A stretch of DNA of 64,000 nt. It comes from Phytophthora colocasiae. Lineage: Eukaryota; Oomycota; Peronosporomycetes; Peronosporales; Peronosporaceae. The notes beneath the pieces were generated by a model. The model ran no database searches, was not told the DNA's origin, and saw only the letters and a list, made by a program, of their open reading frames with translations. The stretch is taken from the NCBI GenBank assembly GCA_018806915.1, contig JAGKQI010000064.1:310001-374000 (forward strand). The letters are read 5' to 3'. A program made the translations under genes and the position numbers. Below are positions 21,367 to 31,913 of the stretch, piece by piece. How positions within the stretch are numbered: the stretch's first letter is position 1; each line of letters opens with the position of its first letter.

Positions 21367-21940
21367 ACAGCTCCACGAACAGCAGCTACAGCTCCAGCGG
21401 TTAATCCAGCTCCTACTGTCGCTGCAGCAGTGAAAGAAGCAGAAGCAGAGCTCCAGCCCTCAGGATGTGCGCACTGCACTCTTCTCTAGCTGTTTTCAGT
21501 CGTTAACAACATAATAATGCAAGCTTTTTCAGCAGATGAAAGTCACTCTTGAGCATTGTCTGCTCGTTTTTGAACTCTTCCTTCTGTCTTGGCATTTGTT
21601 CTTGATGCTGTTTCGTAGTTTTCCCCACCTAAAAATACAAGCCATCAACGTCCTGCGACGATGTTCCATGCGGTGCTGTGCAATGGGCAGCTGGAGAACA
21701 GGATAAGGACAGCTACACTATGAAAGTGACTATCGGGCCTCGGAGTCTCTACCACTGCTCGCGTCTCTGGTCTTTGTGCTGCTTCACACCCACAGACACA
21801 GCGCGACTCACGGACATTCGACCGCTTCCTGCTGGAGCCCCTCAGTATTGGCAAAAAGTGACTGGAGCCATCACACTGGCCACCTATTGACGTACGCTGA
21901 CCTCCTCCCTTCATTGAGAGGACCTCACTCTCATTCCAAG
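21367..21940. other. Intergenic region
   Basis: About 570 bp between NDP kinase and the next gene. It contains CAG-rich sequence right after the NDPK stop (probably 3' UTR). No supported gene or repeat. Confidence 0.4.
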
Positions 21941-23140
21941 ATGGTGTCGGACGAGTACGAAGTGCATGTGCTGCCGGGCTTCATCCCCATCTTCTGGTGC
22001 TTCGTGGGCATTGGTATCGTGCTCTTCTACTATTCTCTCGGGTATGCAAGGAAATACTCCACTACCGCTGCCTTCCTGTTGCCTGTAAGTTCTTTTTTTC
22101 CTTATCCTGAAGCAAACCTCCATTATTGTGCTAATGCTGTATATATTCTGTAGCCATTTATCTGCTTCAGCCTTGTTTTCGACAATGCCATTATGGCTAC
22201 AACTGGCATTGACCGTCGTCGTGCCAGTACACAAGCTATGTTGGCCTTCCACGCCTGTGTGACACCTATGTTGCTGCTGGTATGCTACGAATTGGCCTAC
22301 CTAGTGCACAAACATAAGTCTGTCAACTTCTGTGGAATCTCCTTTGAAAGCGGACACCGAGAACGTGGACGCAGCTGTACCCATGCAGGAGCAGCCTCGA
22401 ATCTGGCTAAACGTCGGTTGTGGATGTCTACGTGCCTTCGCTTCTTCGTTTGGCTTGTGGGTTGTGCTCTACTGGTGTTGAATCTAGTTGTAGCATACAG
22501 CTGGACGTCGGATCTCTCGTCTCAAGTGACCAGCGTGTATGAGTTACAAGGAGACAGCACAGCTCACACGGTGTGTGCCGTTCTACCTGCACTAGTGCTT
22601 GTAGCCCTTTCGCTCTACCTTGGAATGCGAATGTGGAATTACGGCACCAATTACTCGTACATGGTGCATGCAACGTGCTTCAATCCATGGATCTGGATGC
22701 TCGTGGGAGCTGTCGCTCTACTTGTGGGCTACCTCATGCCGTCTCCGATCTACGCTCTGTCTTCGAACGCTGGAGAACTCATCATGATGGCTACAATTGT
22801 GCGGATGTTCCGTGAAGTTCATCACGACATGCAACAAGGGCTCCAGTTCGGCGAATTCATCGATCCTGAAGGTGCTGCAGCTCGTAGACAAGGGCCGACG
22901 AGTCCGAATGGACGAAGCAGGAGTCTCAGTCTCAGCAAGAGCACGAGTCTCAGCAAAATGGCGAACGATCAACCAAATGGTTACATGGCTGTGACGACTC
23001 CGAAGGAATCGGAACTCCCAGTATCATTTGCTAACCGTCTTCGACGTGGTGATGAAGAGGAAAATGGTCAACCAAGTGCAAGTGCTGCTTACCTGTCGGT
23101 CGTTGTGGCTCGAGAGCGTACGAACCCGCTGTGCGAGTAA
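21941..23140 (+). CDS. Multi-pass membrane protein, seven-TM-like
   Basis: Two exons, 21941-22084 and 22154-23140 (GTAAGT/TGTAG), encode 376 residues. Hydrophobic segments include GFIPIFWCFVGIGIVLFYYS, LAFHACVTPMLLLVCYELAY, FFVWLVGCALLVLNLVVAYS, AVLPALVLVALSLYLGM and WIWMLVGAVALLVGYLM. The C-terminal ~110 residues are hydrophilic and Ser-rich (SRSLSLSKSTSLSKM). The topology resembles a GPCR-like or transporter-like protein, but no diagnostic motif was seen. The start MVSDEYEVHVLPGF follows a short upstream open stretch that is less protein-like. Confidence 0.7.
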
Positions 23141-23235
23141 AGAAGCAGCAGGACCTTTTTGATTCGGTGCAGATGTACACGTAGAAGACTCAATCCACTT
23201 ATTCTCCCATCTAAAACTCTTCTTTGTAGTGTTAT

Positions 23236-25524
23236 TTACACTCCACTGGAGAGCACAACGTGCGCTTCCTTGGAGTGTTTCTGTTTCTTCTCCAACACTT
23301 TCATGATCTTAGTGCTACCTTCACCCGAGAGCATTTTCTGAGCTTCAAGTTCTTCCTTCAGCTGCCTCAATCGTTTCTCCTTCTTCTTCTTGCCAGGTTC
23401 ATGACCGTGGAACTTGTACGACAGCATACGGAAGGCCTCCTTCTTAGTGAGCAGACGGCCGAACTCATCGCGATAATCCAGTTTCACACCATTCTTGACT
23501 CGTAAATCGTCCTCAAAGTTGCGATCACGTGAATCATTAGCACGACCAGCTTGTCGCTCTACACGAGTCTGTCGTAGGTCTCCAGTCTTACGGAGAAGCG
23601 CCAGTGTCGCACCCATTCCTGATCCCACCAGTGGCTGCTCTTCACCCCACACTTCGTTCTCTTTGGTCTCCTCGTCCTCATTGTTCTCCTCCTTCATTTC
23701 TTCATCAATCTCTATTTTCTCTTCTTGTTTCTGCCCTTCAATCGCAGCTTGCGGGGTAATCTCGGCCTTCAAAGAAGTAGGAACACTAGTACCTGTTGCA
23801 ACTTGGAACTGAGCAGCTCGTTTCTCCATAGCGTCACGTAATCTGGTCTCGAAATCAGTGGCTTCGTTGAACACCACAGTGTTCGAGGTCGTCCCAACAT
23901 CTCCAAATACGTGACCAACAGGCTTGGAACTGGTAGATCCATCCATAACAACATCCCCAGTGCTGTCCGTGGACACAACAGGAGTTGTATCTTCCTCTCG
24001 GCTGATTGTTTGACTCACGAGCTGCGCAATGCGGTCCTCACTGGTCGCTGGAGCTACTACAACCTTCTCGTTCTGCGTCGGATATTGTGCCACTTGGCGG
24101 GCACGAGCCAGTGACGCGCCAAGCTCCATCTCGATAGCAGCAGCGTCATCAACGATCTCGCTGTCGTCAATCGGTCGCCGTTTCATCTTCTTCTTACCGG
24201 AACTGGCTGCGAGAGCTTCGGATGCCTGTGAATTCGCCTTCTCACGAGCTTCTTGAAAGCGGAGAAGGTTTTCCTCCTCCTCCGCGTCGATATCGTCGTG
24301 ACGATTACGCTTGCGTCTTCCACGATCCTTAGACCTCGATTCACCAGCCTTTAACGCTTCTTGCTCCAACTGAGCGACAAGCGACGCAGAATTTCCGCCT
24401 TCTTCCGAATTCAACTGCACCTCCACTGCATCATTCTCGCCCAAATCTTCATCATGGCGGCGTCTTGACTTCTTCTTCTTCCTCAACTTCTTGTTCTTCT
24501 TGTGCTTCGCGAATTGTGCCTCAACTTCCTCTTTCGTGTAGTAGTCCTCCGCTCGCTTCGTTTTATCCATAGCAAGAGAAATAACAGCCACATCGTCCTC
24601 TTCTTCACGTTTACTCTCACTTTCCACTGCAGCAGATCCCCCAGAAGCATCGAGTTTAAACTTCCTGGCTTCTTCAGCTTCCACTGCGTCCTGTTCTTCA
24701 TCATATTGTGCCAATAACTTCGATCCGGTCTTCTTCTTTCGAGAAACCCCCATCTCAATAAACTCGTCGTCGTCATATCCTGAATAAACCGGCATAGCTG
24801 CACGTTTCGCCCTGGCCTGTTGAGCCACACGACGGTCTTTTTCACTTAACTCTACATTGACAAGCTCATCGTCTTCTTCGTTTAGATCCTTGCCATCTTC
24901 TCCAAGAACTCTCTGGTCTTTTAACGTGAGCACAATCTCCTGTCCGTCCTCGAAAGTGTCCAGTGAATGACCCACCGTCATGCCAGCAAGAGCAGCAGCA
25001 TCGTAGTTCTCCTCCGTCTTCTCATCTCCTTTTTCCTCTTGAACCTTCTTCTCTCTGGACCGTTTAACCCACTCCAGAGCGTCATTTGTACCTTTTTTCT
25101 TGGTTTCCAAGTCAGCTTTAAGCTGTTCACCTAGGGATTTCCCTGCTAATTTTTGGGTTAATTCTCGTCGGGTCTTAGACTGTTGCAGCTTCTTCTTAAG
25201 ATCCTTCTGCTCCCGCTCAGCGTCCAATTGAGCACTGGTCTTCTGCACATTAACCACCGCCTGCTCCTTCTTAGAAGGACCCACTGAAAGCGGCTTAAGA
25301 CCCAAAGACACACGCAGTTTATTAGTCTCTTCGATACTTAACGAGATTTCCCCATTCTTCTCGTCAGAAGCGGCTGCAGGAGCTTCACGGGGCTCATCAC
25401 GACGGCGACTGCGGCTACGACTACGACGACGAGATGACGCGTGTCGGTCACGACGGGAAGAGCTTCCGTGGCGTCGGGAACGCGTAGGCGATCGCGACGC
25501 GCTGCGACTTCGACTCCGAGCCAT
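23236..25524 (-). CDS. SART1: SART1/Snu66, U4/U6.U5 tri-snRNP protein
   Basis: A single long ORF. MARSRSRSASRSPTRS at 25524 is taken as the start (an upstream ATG would add 17 residues); about 762 residues, the size of human SART1. The order is an RS-rich N-terminus (1-45), the SART1 signature SIEETNKLRVSLGLKPL, long charged helices (EKKVQEEKGDEKTEENYDAA) and the conserved C-terminus DEFGRLLTKKEAFRMLSYKF then HGHEPGKKKKEKRLRQLKEE. SART1 is needed for tri-snRNP recruitment to the pre-spliceosome in the nucleus. Together with LSm4 and PRP40 it makes three splicing genes in 25 kb, which need not be meaningful. Confidence 0.92.
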   Translation of the reverse strand: MARSRSRSASRSPTRSRRHGSSSRRDRHASSRRRSRSRSRRRDEPREAPAAASDEKNGEISLSIEETNKLRVSLGLKPLSVGPSKKEQAVVNVQKTSAQLDAEREQKDLKKKLQQSKTRRELTQKLAGKSLGEQLKADLETKKKGTNDALEWVKRSREKKVQEEKGDEKTEENYDAAALAGMTVGHSLDTFEDGQEIVLTLKDQRVLGEDGKDLNEEDDELVNVELSEKDRRVAQQARAKRAAMPVYSGYDDDEFIEMGVSRKKKTGSKLLAQYDEEQDAVEAEEARKFKLDASGGSAAVESESKREEEDDVAVISLAMDKTKRAEDYYTKEEVEAQFAKHKKNKKLRKKKKSRRRHDEDLGENDAVEVQLNSEEGGNSASLVAQLEQEALKAGESRSKDRGRRKRNRHDDIDAEEEENLLRFQEAREKANSQASEALAASSGKKKMKRRPIDDSEIVDDAAAIEMELGASLARARQVAQYPTQNEKVVVAPATSEDRIAQLVSQTISREEDTTPVVSTDSTGDVVMDGSTSSKPVGHVFGDVGTTSNTVVFNEATDFETRLRDAMEKRAAQFQVATGTSVPTSLKAEITPQAAIEGQKQEEKIEIDEEMKEENNEDEETKENEVWGEEQPLVGSGMGATLALLRKTGDLRQTRVERQAGRANDSRDRNFEDDLRVKNGVKLDYRDEFGRLLTKKEAFRMLSYKFHGHEPGKKKKEKRLRQLKEELEAQKMLSGEGSTKIMKVLEKKQKHSKEAHVVLSSGV

Positions 25525-25752
25525 TTCTTCTTTTGGTTTTAACGATTTCAATTGGCTTTTAACTGGTTTTATCATAAAAACAGCCTAAACTGTACTATAC
25601 CGGGTGTTCACCTCGACGGAGCACTGATTCGGTTGATCTCTCTGAATTAGGATAAAGTGCGAGGACCCAGAATGGCATGCTCAAGTCGGAGATAGGTTTC
25701 GCCGCGTTCGATCTCTCCTCGCGGAATTGAACCCGTTAAAAGTGTGTGGCCG

Positions 25753-27518
25753 TTAACCGAGAAGTTCCCGAAGGAAATGGTTCTCGACCGCGTCAGTTAG
25801 ATACCTTGGGAAATCTTCAGTTAGGCTCGTCCAGGGGAAGAATGGCACTTCCATGTAGTAAATGAACTTGGGGGAAATTTGGTCGTAAATGTGTACGATA
25901 TTATCCACTATCAAGAGAACTACTGTACAACTTCCTTTGAATCTAAGCCAACGGAGTGGCCCCTGCCAATTTGTGGTTCTCTTTGCTGGCAGTGTACCAA
26001 GTGCAGGACATGGCATGGGAAAGTGTGCCTTCATTTTCATCGACGTGCCAGCGCAGAAGTAACATAATATGTTATTGAAGGTGCGGAGCATCTTTCTCGG
26101 TATCAACCGAGCCAACAGTAACAACAACATAACGGCGGAGGCCTGGTAGATATGCTCTCCGTAGTACAAGTACCCGGTCAGTAACAGAGCTTCCACGGTG
26201 ATGCATCGTTTCCCGTTGTACATGACGTAGGCCATGTCATCGCAGTCTCGGAAGAGTTTCTTGAAAGGAGCTCCAATACAATTCTTCTCAAAGGTGGTTA
26301 AATGGTCGGTGGAGTGTTGAATTTTGCCATCTGAAGCAGTCACTTTAGCTGCTAAATCTCGAGTCCATTCGCTTGTGTAAGTCCCCGCCAACGACATTCG
26401 AGCGGATCGAACTGCATTTTTCACCTTTGGGCTCAGTTTCTTCACGAGGAAAGAAGTTACCAGAGCAATAAAACCCAACAAGACGGAGATGATAGCCACA
26501 ACGGAAGGCATGTTGTACGTGAACAGGACACAAGCGTCGTTCAATCCGCAGTATTTGGCTCCTCTCGTTGACGTCTTGCGTAAAACTTCGGCGTTTTCAG
26601 AGAAAATCATCACAAGTGGAGTGCGTTGAATCGACAAAAGAATGGACCCGACACAAACGGTGATGACGATCTGCATGGCCTCCCACGTTAAGCGGAAGTG
26701 GCGGTCCAGTTGTTGATCTCCCGAACGAGCTTTCACCAGGTTAACGAACGAGTAAGAGAAGGCGAAGAAGCAGCACGTGAGGTTGGCGATTGATTCTCCA
26801 GTCAAAGTGCCTGTAGCCATCCCCAACATGTACATGTCCGAGTTGTAGACGAGATGGTACGAGATCTGAGCGAGGTAAACCACTTGCATACGCCCGTTCT
26901 GGCATCGATAGGCCCAGATTTGAGTGAATAGGACCGATCGGTTGTGGGACATCACTTGGTACAAGCTGATAATACCCATGAGAAGAATCTGCATCACTAC
27001 GATCCCTGGTAATACACTGATCCCAACTGTGTCAGCATATCGACTACGGAAGGTGTTGAGGTTCATGCCGATGCGATTGGGTTTAGCTGCTTCCTTGTAA
27101 TTAACCCATTCCCATTGAGAATTATAGTAGTTGTGAATGCACACACCTCCAGTACTGCATAAGGGAACATCATCCGGTGACTGGACCATTAATCCGTAGA
27201 TTGCCCAGTGATCATTGACTTCGCATGTGTCTTCAATGTAAACTCCTGTTGTATTCACTGCTCGAACACGACACGCACCGTAGTAGCCCTGCAACAAAGG
27301 CTCAATCACTGTAGACGCTTGATAATGAGTATTCGACGAAGGAACTACCCTTGAAACAGCAGGTAAACTACTCGTGAAGCTGTACGGGAAAAGAGTTAAG
27401 ATCTCCGGAACTGTTACCAGTAAATCCTTCCCGTTGGTGGTGAAGGCGAGCTTCGACCCAACGAGTTTGTCGTCGATCTCCACTACCGGGCGGCATTCTG
27501 TGAAATCCGGGAAGACAT
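25753..27518 (-). pseudogene. Gene A, 3' part of large membrane protein split by piggyBac
   Basis: Open from the TTAA at 27519-27522 to the stop at 25753. Starts (NVFPDFTECRPVVEIDDKLV) in the middle of the protein; the 5' part lies at 36326-37033. It contains an extracellular-type region with paired cysteines (CRVRAVNTTGVYIEDTCEV) and then many membrane segments (ISVLPGIVVMQILLMGIISL, AMQIVITVCVGSILLSI, SVVAIISVLLGFIALVTSFL and more). The fragment has no frame damage over 589 codons. If the insertion were absent, the joined ORF would be about 825 residues. No function is known to me for this family; the tandem paralogue is at 37150-39444. Confidence 0.75.
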
Positions 27519-27522
27519 TTAA
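27519..27522. repeat. TTAA target duplication, left of PB1
   Basis: TTAA directly before the PB1 terminal repeat. It pairs with TTAA at 36322-36325. In gene A both copies sit at the same codon position (TTA|A), as expected for a piggyBac target-site duplication. Confidence 0.9.
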
Positions 27523-27873
27523 CCCTTCTAGCCCGAGCCGTTCTTCTGTATCCTACAGAATAAGCAATTATCTTGATTAAAGTATGAACGAGAACCTGCG
27601 AAAAGTATGCCCTTGGAAGCCCTTTCGTGCTCGGTGACCGAGAACTGGGCATATTCTGCACATAAAGTGTACATCGTCGGCTATAGCATGCACAATGTAT
27701 CCAACATACTGTGAAAATTGAGGTCTCCTATTCTGGCGGACAAAACATGTTCAAAGTCTCTCACTTTGCAACCCCCGTCTAATTTGATACGACTCCGTGC
27801 TGTGCGGCACTCTTGGCGCCAACCAACGATCCGCCAAAAGCGCGCGAAGTGCAAAGTGCGCGAAGAGGAAGAA

Positions 27874-27920
27874 TTTGCCCAGTTCCTAACTAACGGAGTA
27901 GTGAGGAGGAACTGGGCAAA
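27874..27920. repeat. Hairpin-forming inverted repeat in PB1
   Basis: TTTGCCCAGTTCC (27874-27886) and GGAACTGGGCAAA (27908-27920) form a perfect 13-bp stem with a 21-nt loop, downstream of the transposase stop. The same hairpin occurs in PB4 (about 44076-44122), so it is a conserved element feature. Its role is unknown; a transcript end or a subterminal protein site are possibilities. Confidence 0.7.
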
Positions 27921-28007
27921 TACTTCTCTGCGGGCTCCAGCAAGACCTACTGCAAAGTACGTTGTGCTAACGTGTTGCCTTCTTATTCCTCGTCCTCGCT
28001 TTCTCTC

Positions 28008-30892
28008 TTACGTTTGCGATCTAATCTTCTTCTTTAGGCTCGGTGGAATGCTCTTCCCGTCACCCCAGATATCGTGCCATATCTGAGAGCACGTGAGCGT
28101 GTTGCCGCTCTCAACGCGGCGAGCGTGGCGGCAGAGCGGTACGCGACCGCCGAAAGCATTGCTGCATTCCTGACAGAAGAAGCTCGTCTCGAACGACTTG
28201 GTCTTCGTGTCGGCAAAGGCCGAACACACGTACTGCCTGCGTTTGTTCTGCTTGGTGGTGGAGTAGAACTCCGATGTGTTCACTAACGTGTGCTGCTGCC
28301 GTGGTATGGGTACAGACACCAGGTCCTCGGCGTTGAGATGAGTCTCGAAGTTGATCGTGCGCAGCGCCAGTAGCTGGGTGTGCAGGCGACGCAGGTACGC
28401 AGCATGACTCGGTGGCTTCTCGCCCTTCTTCTTGAGGGTAATGCAGTGAATGATGTACCCATTGACGACGGCCATGTCGACGATACACAGGAACAACTGC
28501 TTGTAGTACTTACGGAGCGATATGGACTTCTGGATACTGTAGCGCTGGAGCCGGAGCTCCACGCCCCCCATACCAAGGCCGTAATCCACGACTAGCTGTG
28601 GGCAAGGTACGGTGCTGCGTGTACCATCCTTCTCAGTGCGCAACACGCTGGTGAGTTGTGTGCTACACCCAGTAGCTAGCATGTTCACTGGCTTCGAGTC
28701 CATCCAGCTCAATGCAACTAACTCGGGGTGGTCACGTTCCTGTGCGATTCGGTAGGTACCTCTCGGCATCGACTTCGGTCGTTTCTTCTGCGTGAAGTGG
28801 ATTGGACACCAGCCCAAACGATCAACTCGCGTGGTACCAACGTGATACAAGTCCATGTCCAGCAGATTCAAACTCAGAGACACCGTCGAGTAAAAACTGT
28901 CTGTCACGATCAGGCGCTGTTTCGGTTGGTTCATCAATACCTTGGAAATGTTTCGCACGACGGCCTTTGGTCCCAGACCCAAGGTATCATCAGGAGCTTT
29001 CCGTGTCTTCTTCTTGTTCGCTCCACAATAGATCTCGACCCTAAGTCACGCGCATACAGAATACTATAGGAGTTGATTAGCTTGTTCTGTAGGGTCCTGA
29101 ATAGCCCAGCCAAGAGGATACAGAACAAAGACTCTTACCTGGAACAGTATGTTGTATCCGCAGCAAGTCATGTAGAACTTAGTACCGTATTTACTGGGCT
29201 TGTCCGGCATGAAGATGCGCATCGGGTTGAACTTGCTACGGTTCGGCATCATGCCCTCGTCGAACGATATGACCTTCCCCAGCCGATAGCCCCGTCGAAA
29301 TGTTTTCTCCACCGCTTGCAGGATCGGTCGAACCTTCCATGCCTTGTCAACACGGGCAGCACCATCGTCGTTGTTGTTGAAGTGCAGAAACTGCAAGATC
29401 GCCTCGAAGCGATCGCGCTTCATGAACCGTGAGAATGTCCCTCGTGGAATGGCGCCATCCTCTTCAGTACACCAGTGATTGGAAAGACCATCTCGAACCG
29501 GTGCTACTGCCCTGGCGAAGAGCAACGCAATAACGTGCACGATTTCGTGGGCTTGGATGCGCTTGAACTTGATCAGCTTTTCTTCAAACTCTGCCAGCGT
29601 ATGAACACTCACGCGCGGATCCTTGGCCTGGCGGGCGAGCAGCTTGTCTCGCCGAGAAGTAGCAACTGCCGTGATGTTCTGCTCTCGGTAGCGGTTCGTC
29701 TCGTTGGCAATGTGGTTCCATAGCGCCTTGGGTAAGAAGTAGAAGAACATCCCTAAAGGCGAGTCCGCGTAGGCAACAGCAGATCGCGTAGGACCACATT
29801 CCTCGCTGTAGACGTCCGATGCAGCATCGACTTTGAAATCCCCTGTGCACACATAACGGGGAAACATCCAGAATTAGTAAAGAACCACTCGAGTTATTCT
29901 GTGACATCCTGACTTACGGCTGTGCTCCTCGTCGTATGTGATCCATCCAGAATCCGCGATGTCACGGAGATCGTCATTAAGTCAAAGCTACTGGTTTCCG
30001 GAACGTTGTCATTTATTTCCAGATCTTCTACATCTTCTACCCCTTCCTCAAGTGTAGGGGCCACCTCGTTATCTGCCATAACGTCTTCTTCGTCGGCGTT
30101 GGACTCAGAATCGCTAACATCACCGGCCGCCACGAGATTCACGTCATCGCTAGCTGTAGGGCCAAACAGCCTCTCCTTTCGGAGCCCGCCCATAATGTTT
30201 TCGCTATCAAACACGTCCAAGTCGATGAGGCCGTCGGCTCCGTTTGGTTCATCTTCTTCTTCACCAGCAGCAATGCACTCGCTTGAACCGAATTCTGGAT
30301 CATCCAGAATAGCATTGGTCGCGCCGTCTTGTTCTGTATCATCCGGTGTAGCTGCTGCTAGTTCGTCTGCAGTGCCCACCTCCTCTATGTCGACAACTGT
30401 GGCACGAACATTTGGAGTCGTTCGGCTACGCAGAGCAATCGTCTCAGCACCCGAATCCTCTCCCCCAGCGGGGATTGTGGCCAGTGGAGGCGAGCTTGGC
30501 GCAGGAATGGGCGTCTCGCTATCGTGTGGTGGCTGCTGGCCTATCGCCGCATACGCAGCCTGCTTTCCAATCGGTCCTCGCGCAGGAATCCGCGCGCTTG
30601 GTGGAATTGCAAGAGGAAGGTTGAGCCGGCCGGATAGACGTCCAAAGGCCATGAGTTTTGCCTCGCCTATAAACAAGTTCACTGTTAGAATGACACCAGT
30701 AGATATTCGCAAATATGGCCACTAACCTTCAAAGAAATCTATGCCATGTCTGGCTTCGTCGAGACGGCCCTTCACCCCCGGCCTTACGTAGCGGTGATTA
30801 TTGGCCATCCCTGTCGGCTTGCGAGCCTTCCAGCCTTCTTTGCAGAGCTCGCGCCATAGTTGCTTGAACGACTTCTCTCCTGGGCCGTTCAT
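28008..30892 (-). pseudogene. PB1 transposase (piggyBac, DDE_Tnp_1_7), inactivated
   Basis: Multi-exon remnant. Exon 1 is 30727-30892 (MNGPGEKSFKQLWRELCKEG), followed by an acidic exon from 30666, the DDE exon around 29150-29850 and the C-terminal exon 28008-29044. Catalytic Asp 1 is in VISFDEGMMPNRS and Asp 2 in IVTDSFYSTV. Asp 3 is lost: where the related PB3 has MGGVDVHDQLRLQRY, PB1 reads MGGVELRLQRY (near 28553-28570), a 12-nt in-frame deletion. There is also a frame break before ADSGWITYDEEHS near 29960, and the intron at 29045-29150 no longer joins in phase. A C-terminal Cys-rich domain is visible (FFCQECSNAF...LCRHARR). The protein cannot be catalytic. Confidence 0.85.
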
Positions 30893-31913
30893 TTTTGCGA
30901 ATGACAAAGTGAGGTAGCTTCTGACACGTGAATCAATGGGCTTTCGACAGAATTTTCAAACCTGTTGGGGATTTATATATGCGTCTTTCTATCCTCTTTG
31001 AATAATCCCCGTCTATCCTCCCATCGCCGATCTGTTAGGAAAGGGGACTGATCCAGACACCATACAATAATCTTTATGCGGAGTTTTGGAGCGCCGATAA
31101 GTTTGCTGGATATTAAATCCTGTGAGATATATTAGAGAACTTTAGTTTTCGGAGCAACTTACGGAACAAAAACCCGTACTTAGGAAGAGAATCTCGGTAA
31201 ACTGTAACCTTTGTTCAAAAATGCCAATTCCTTGGAATAAAAGCGAGGTCCAGTTATTCCAAGGAATAAGTGCCTCGAAAACCTATATCTTTTGATAACC
31301 TCCTCCTCATCATGCGAATCCTTATGACAGAAAACAGGTCTCGAGGTAGCGAGCTTGCTAGGCAAGCGTTGTGGCGCCCTTCCGCGCCTCTGAAGGCGCG
31401 TGCGATGGTAGCCGAAGAGCAGACGGAAGAAGGCCTGAAGAAGGACGACTTGGCCGAGACTCAAGCTGCGGTGAGGGCTCCTGTCGTCGTGGAGACAGTT
31501 GTGGTCGCGTCAGATGACGACGGAGAAGGAGATCGCGCTGAAGCTGCTACTGATAAGAAGAAGGGCGCCAGCAACAAGAAGCAGCGCGTGTCTTACAAGA
31601 CGAAAGAGACTGCCTCGTGGTGATGGTGGTGCTCGGTGACAACGAGAAAGAGGAGGATCAAAGACTGAGAGGTGGTACGGACCGCGTGAAAGATGTCCTG
31701 GGCAAGGATGTAGAGACCAAAAGTCGGCACATCGAACTTCACCTAAATAAGCACTCCATAGCCTCCATCCGCAGCAAAAAATGAGTTGTAACTCGTCTTG
31801 AGCAGCGTAACTCGTCTTGAGTAGCGTACAAATGCATTTTCTTTTCGCGCGTTCTGATGTGTGCCCTGATTTCTAATAGATGGTACCGTGGAACTTAAAA
31901 TTAATTCCATTAA

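Noticed and set aside
31180..31464. Transposase exon of E2 (Harbinger-like)
   Set aside because: A short charged stretch (HDEEEVIKRYRFSR) is suggestive, but there is no DDE motif and the rest is low complexity.
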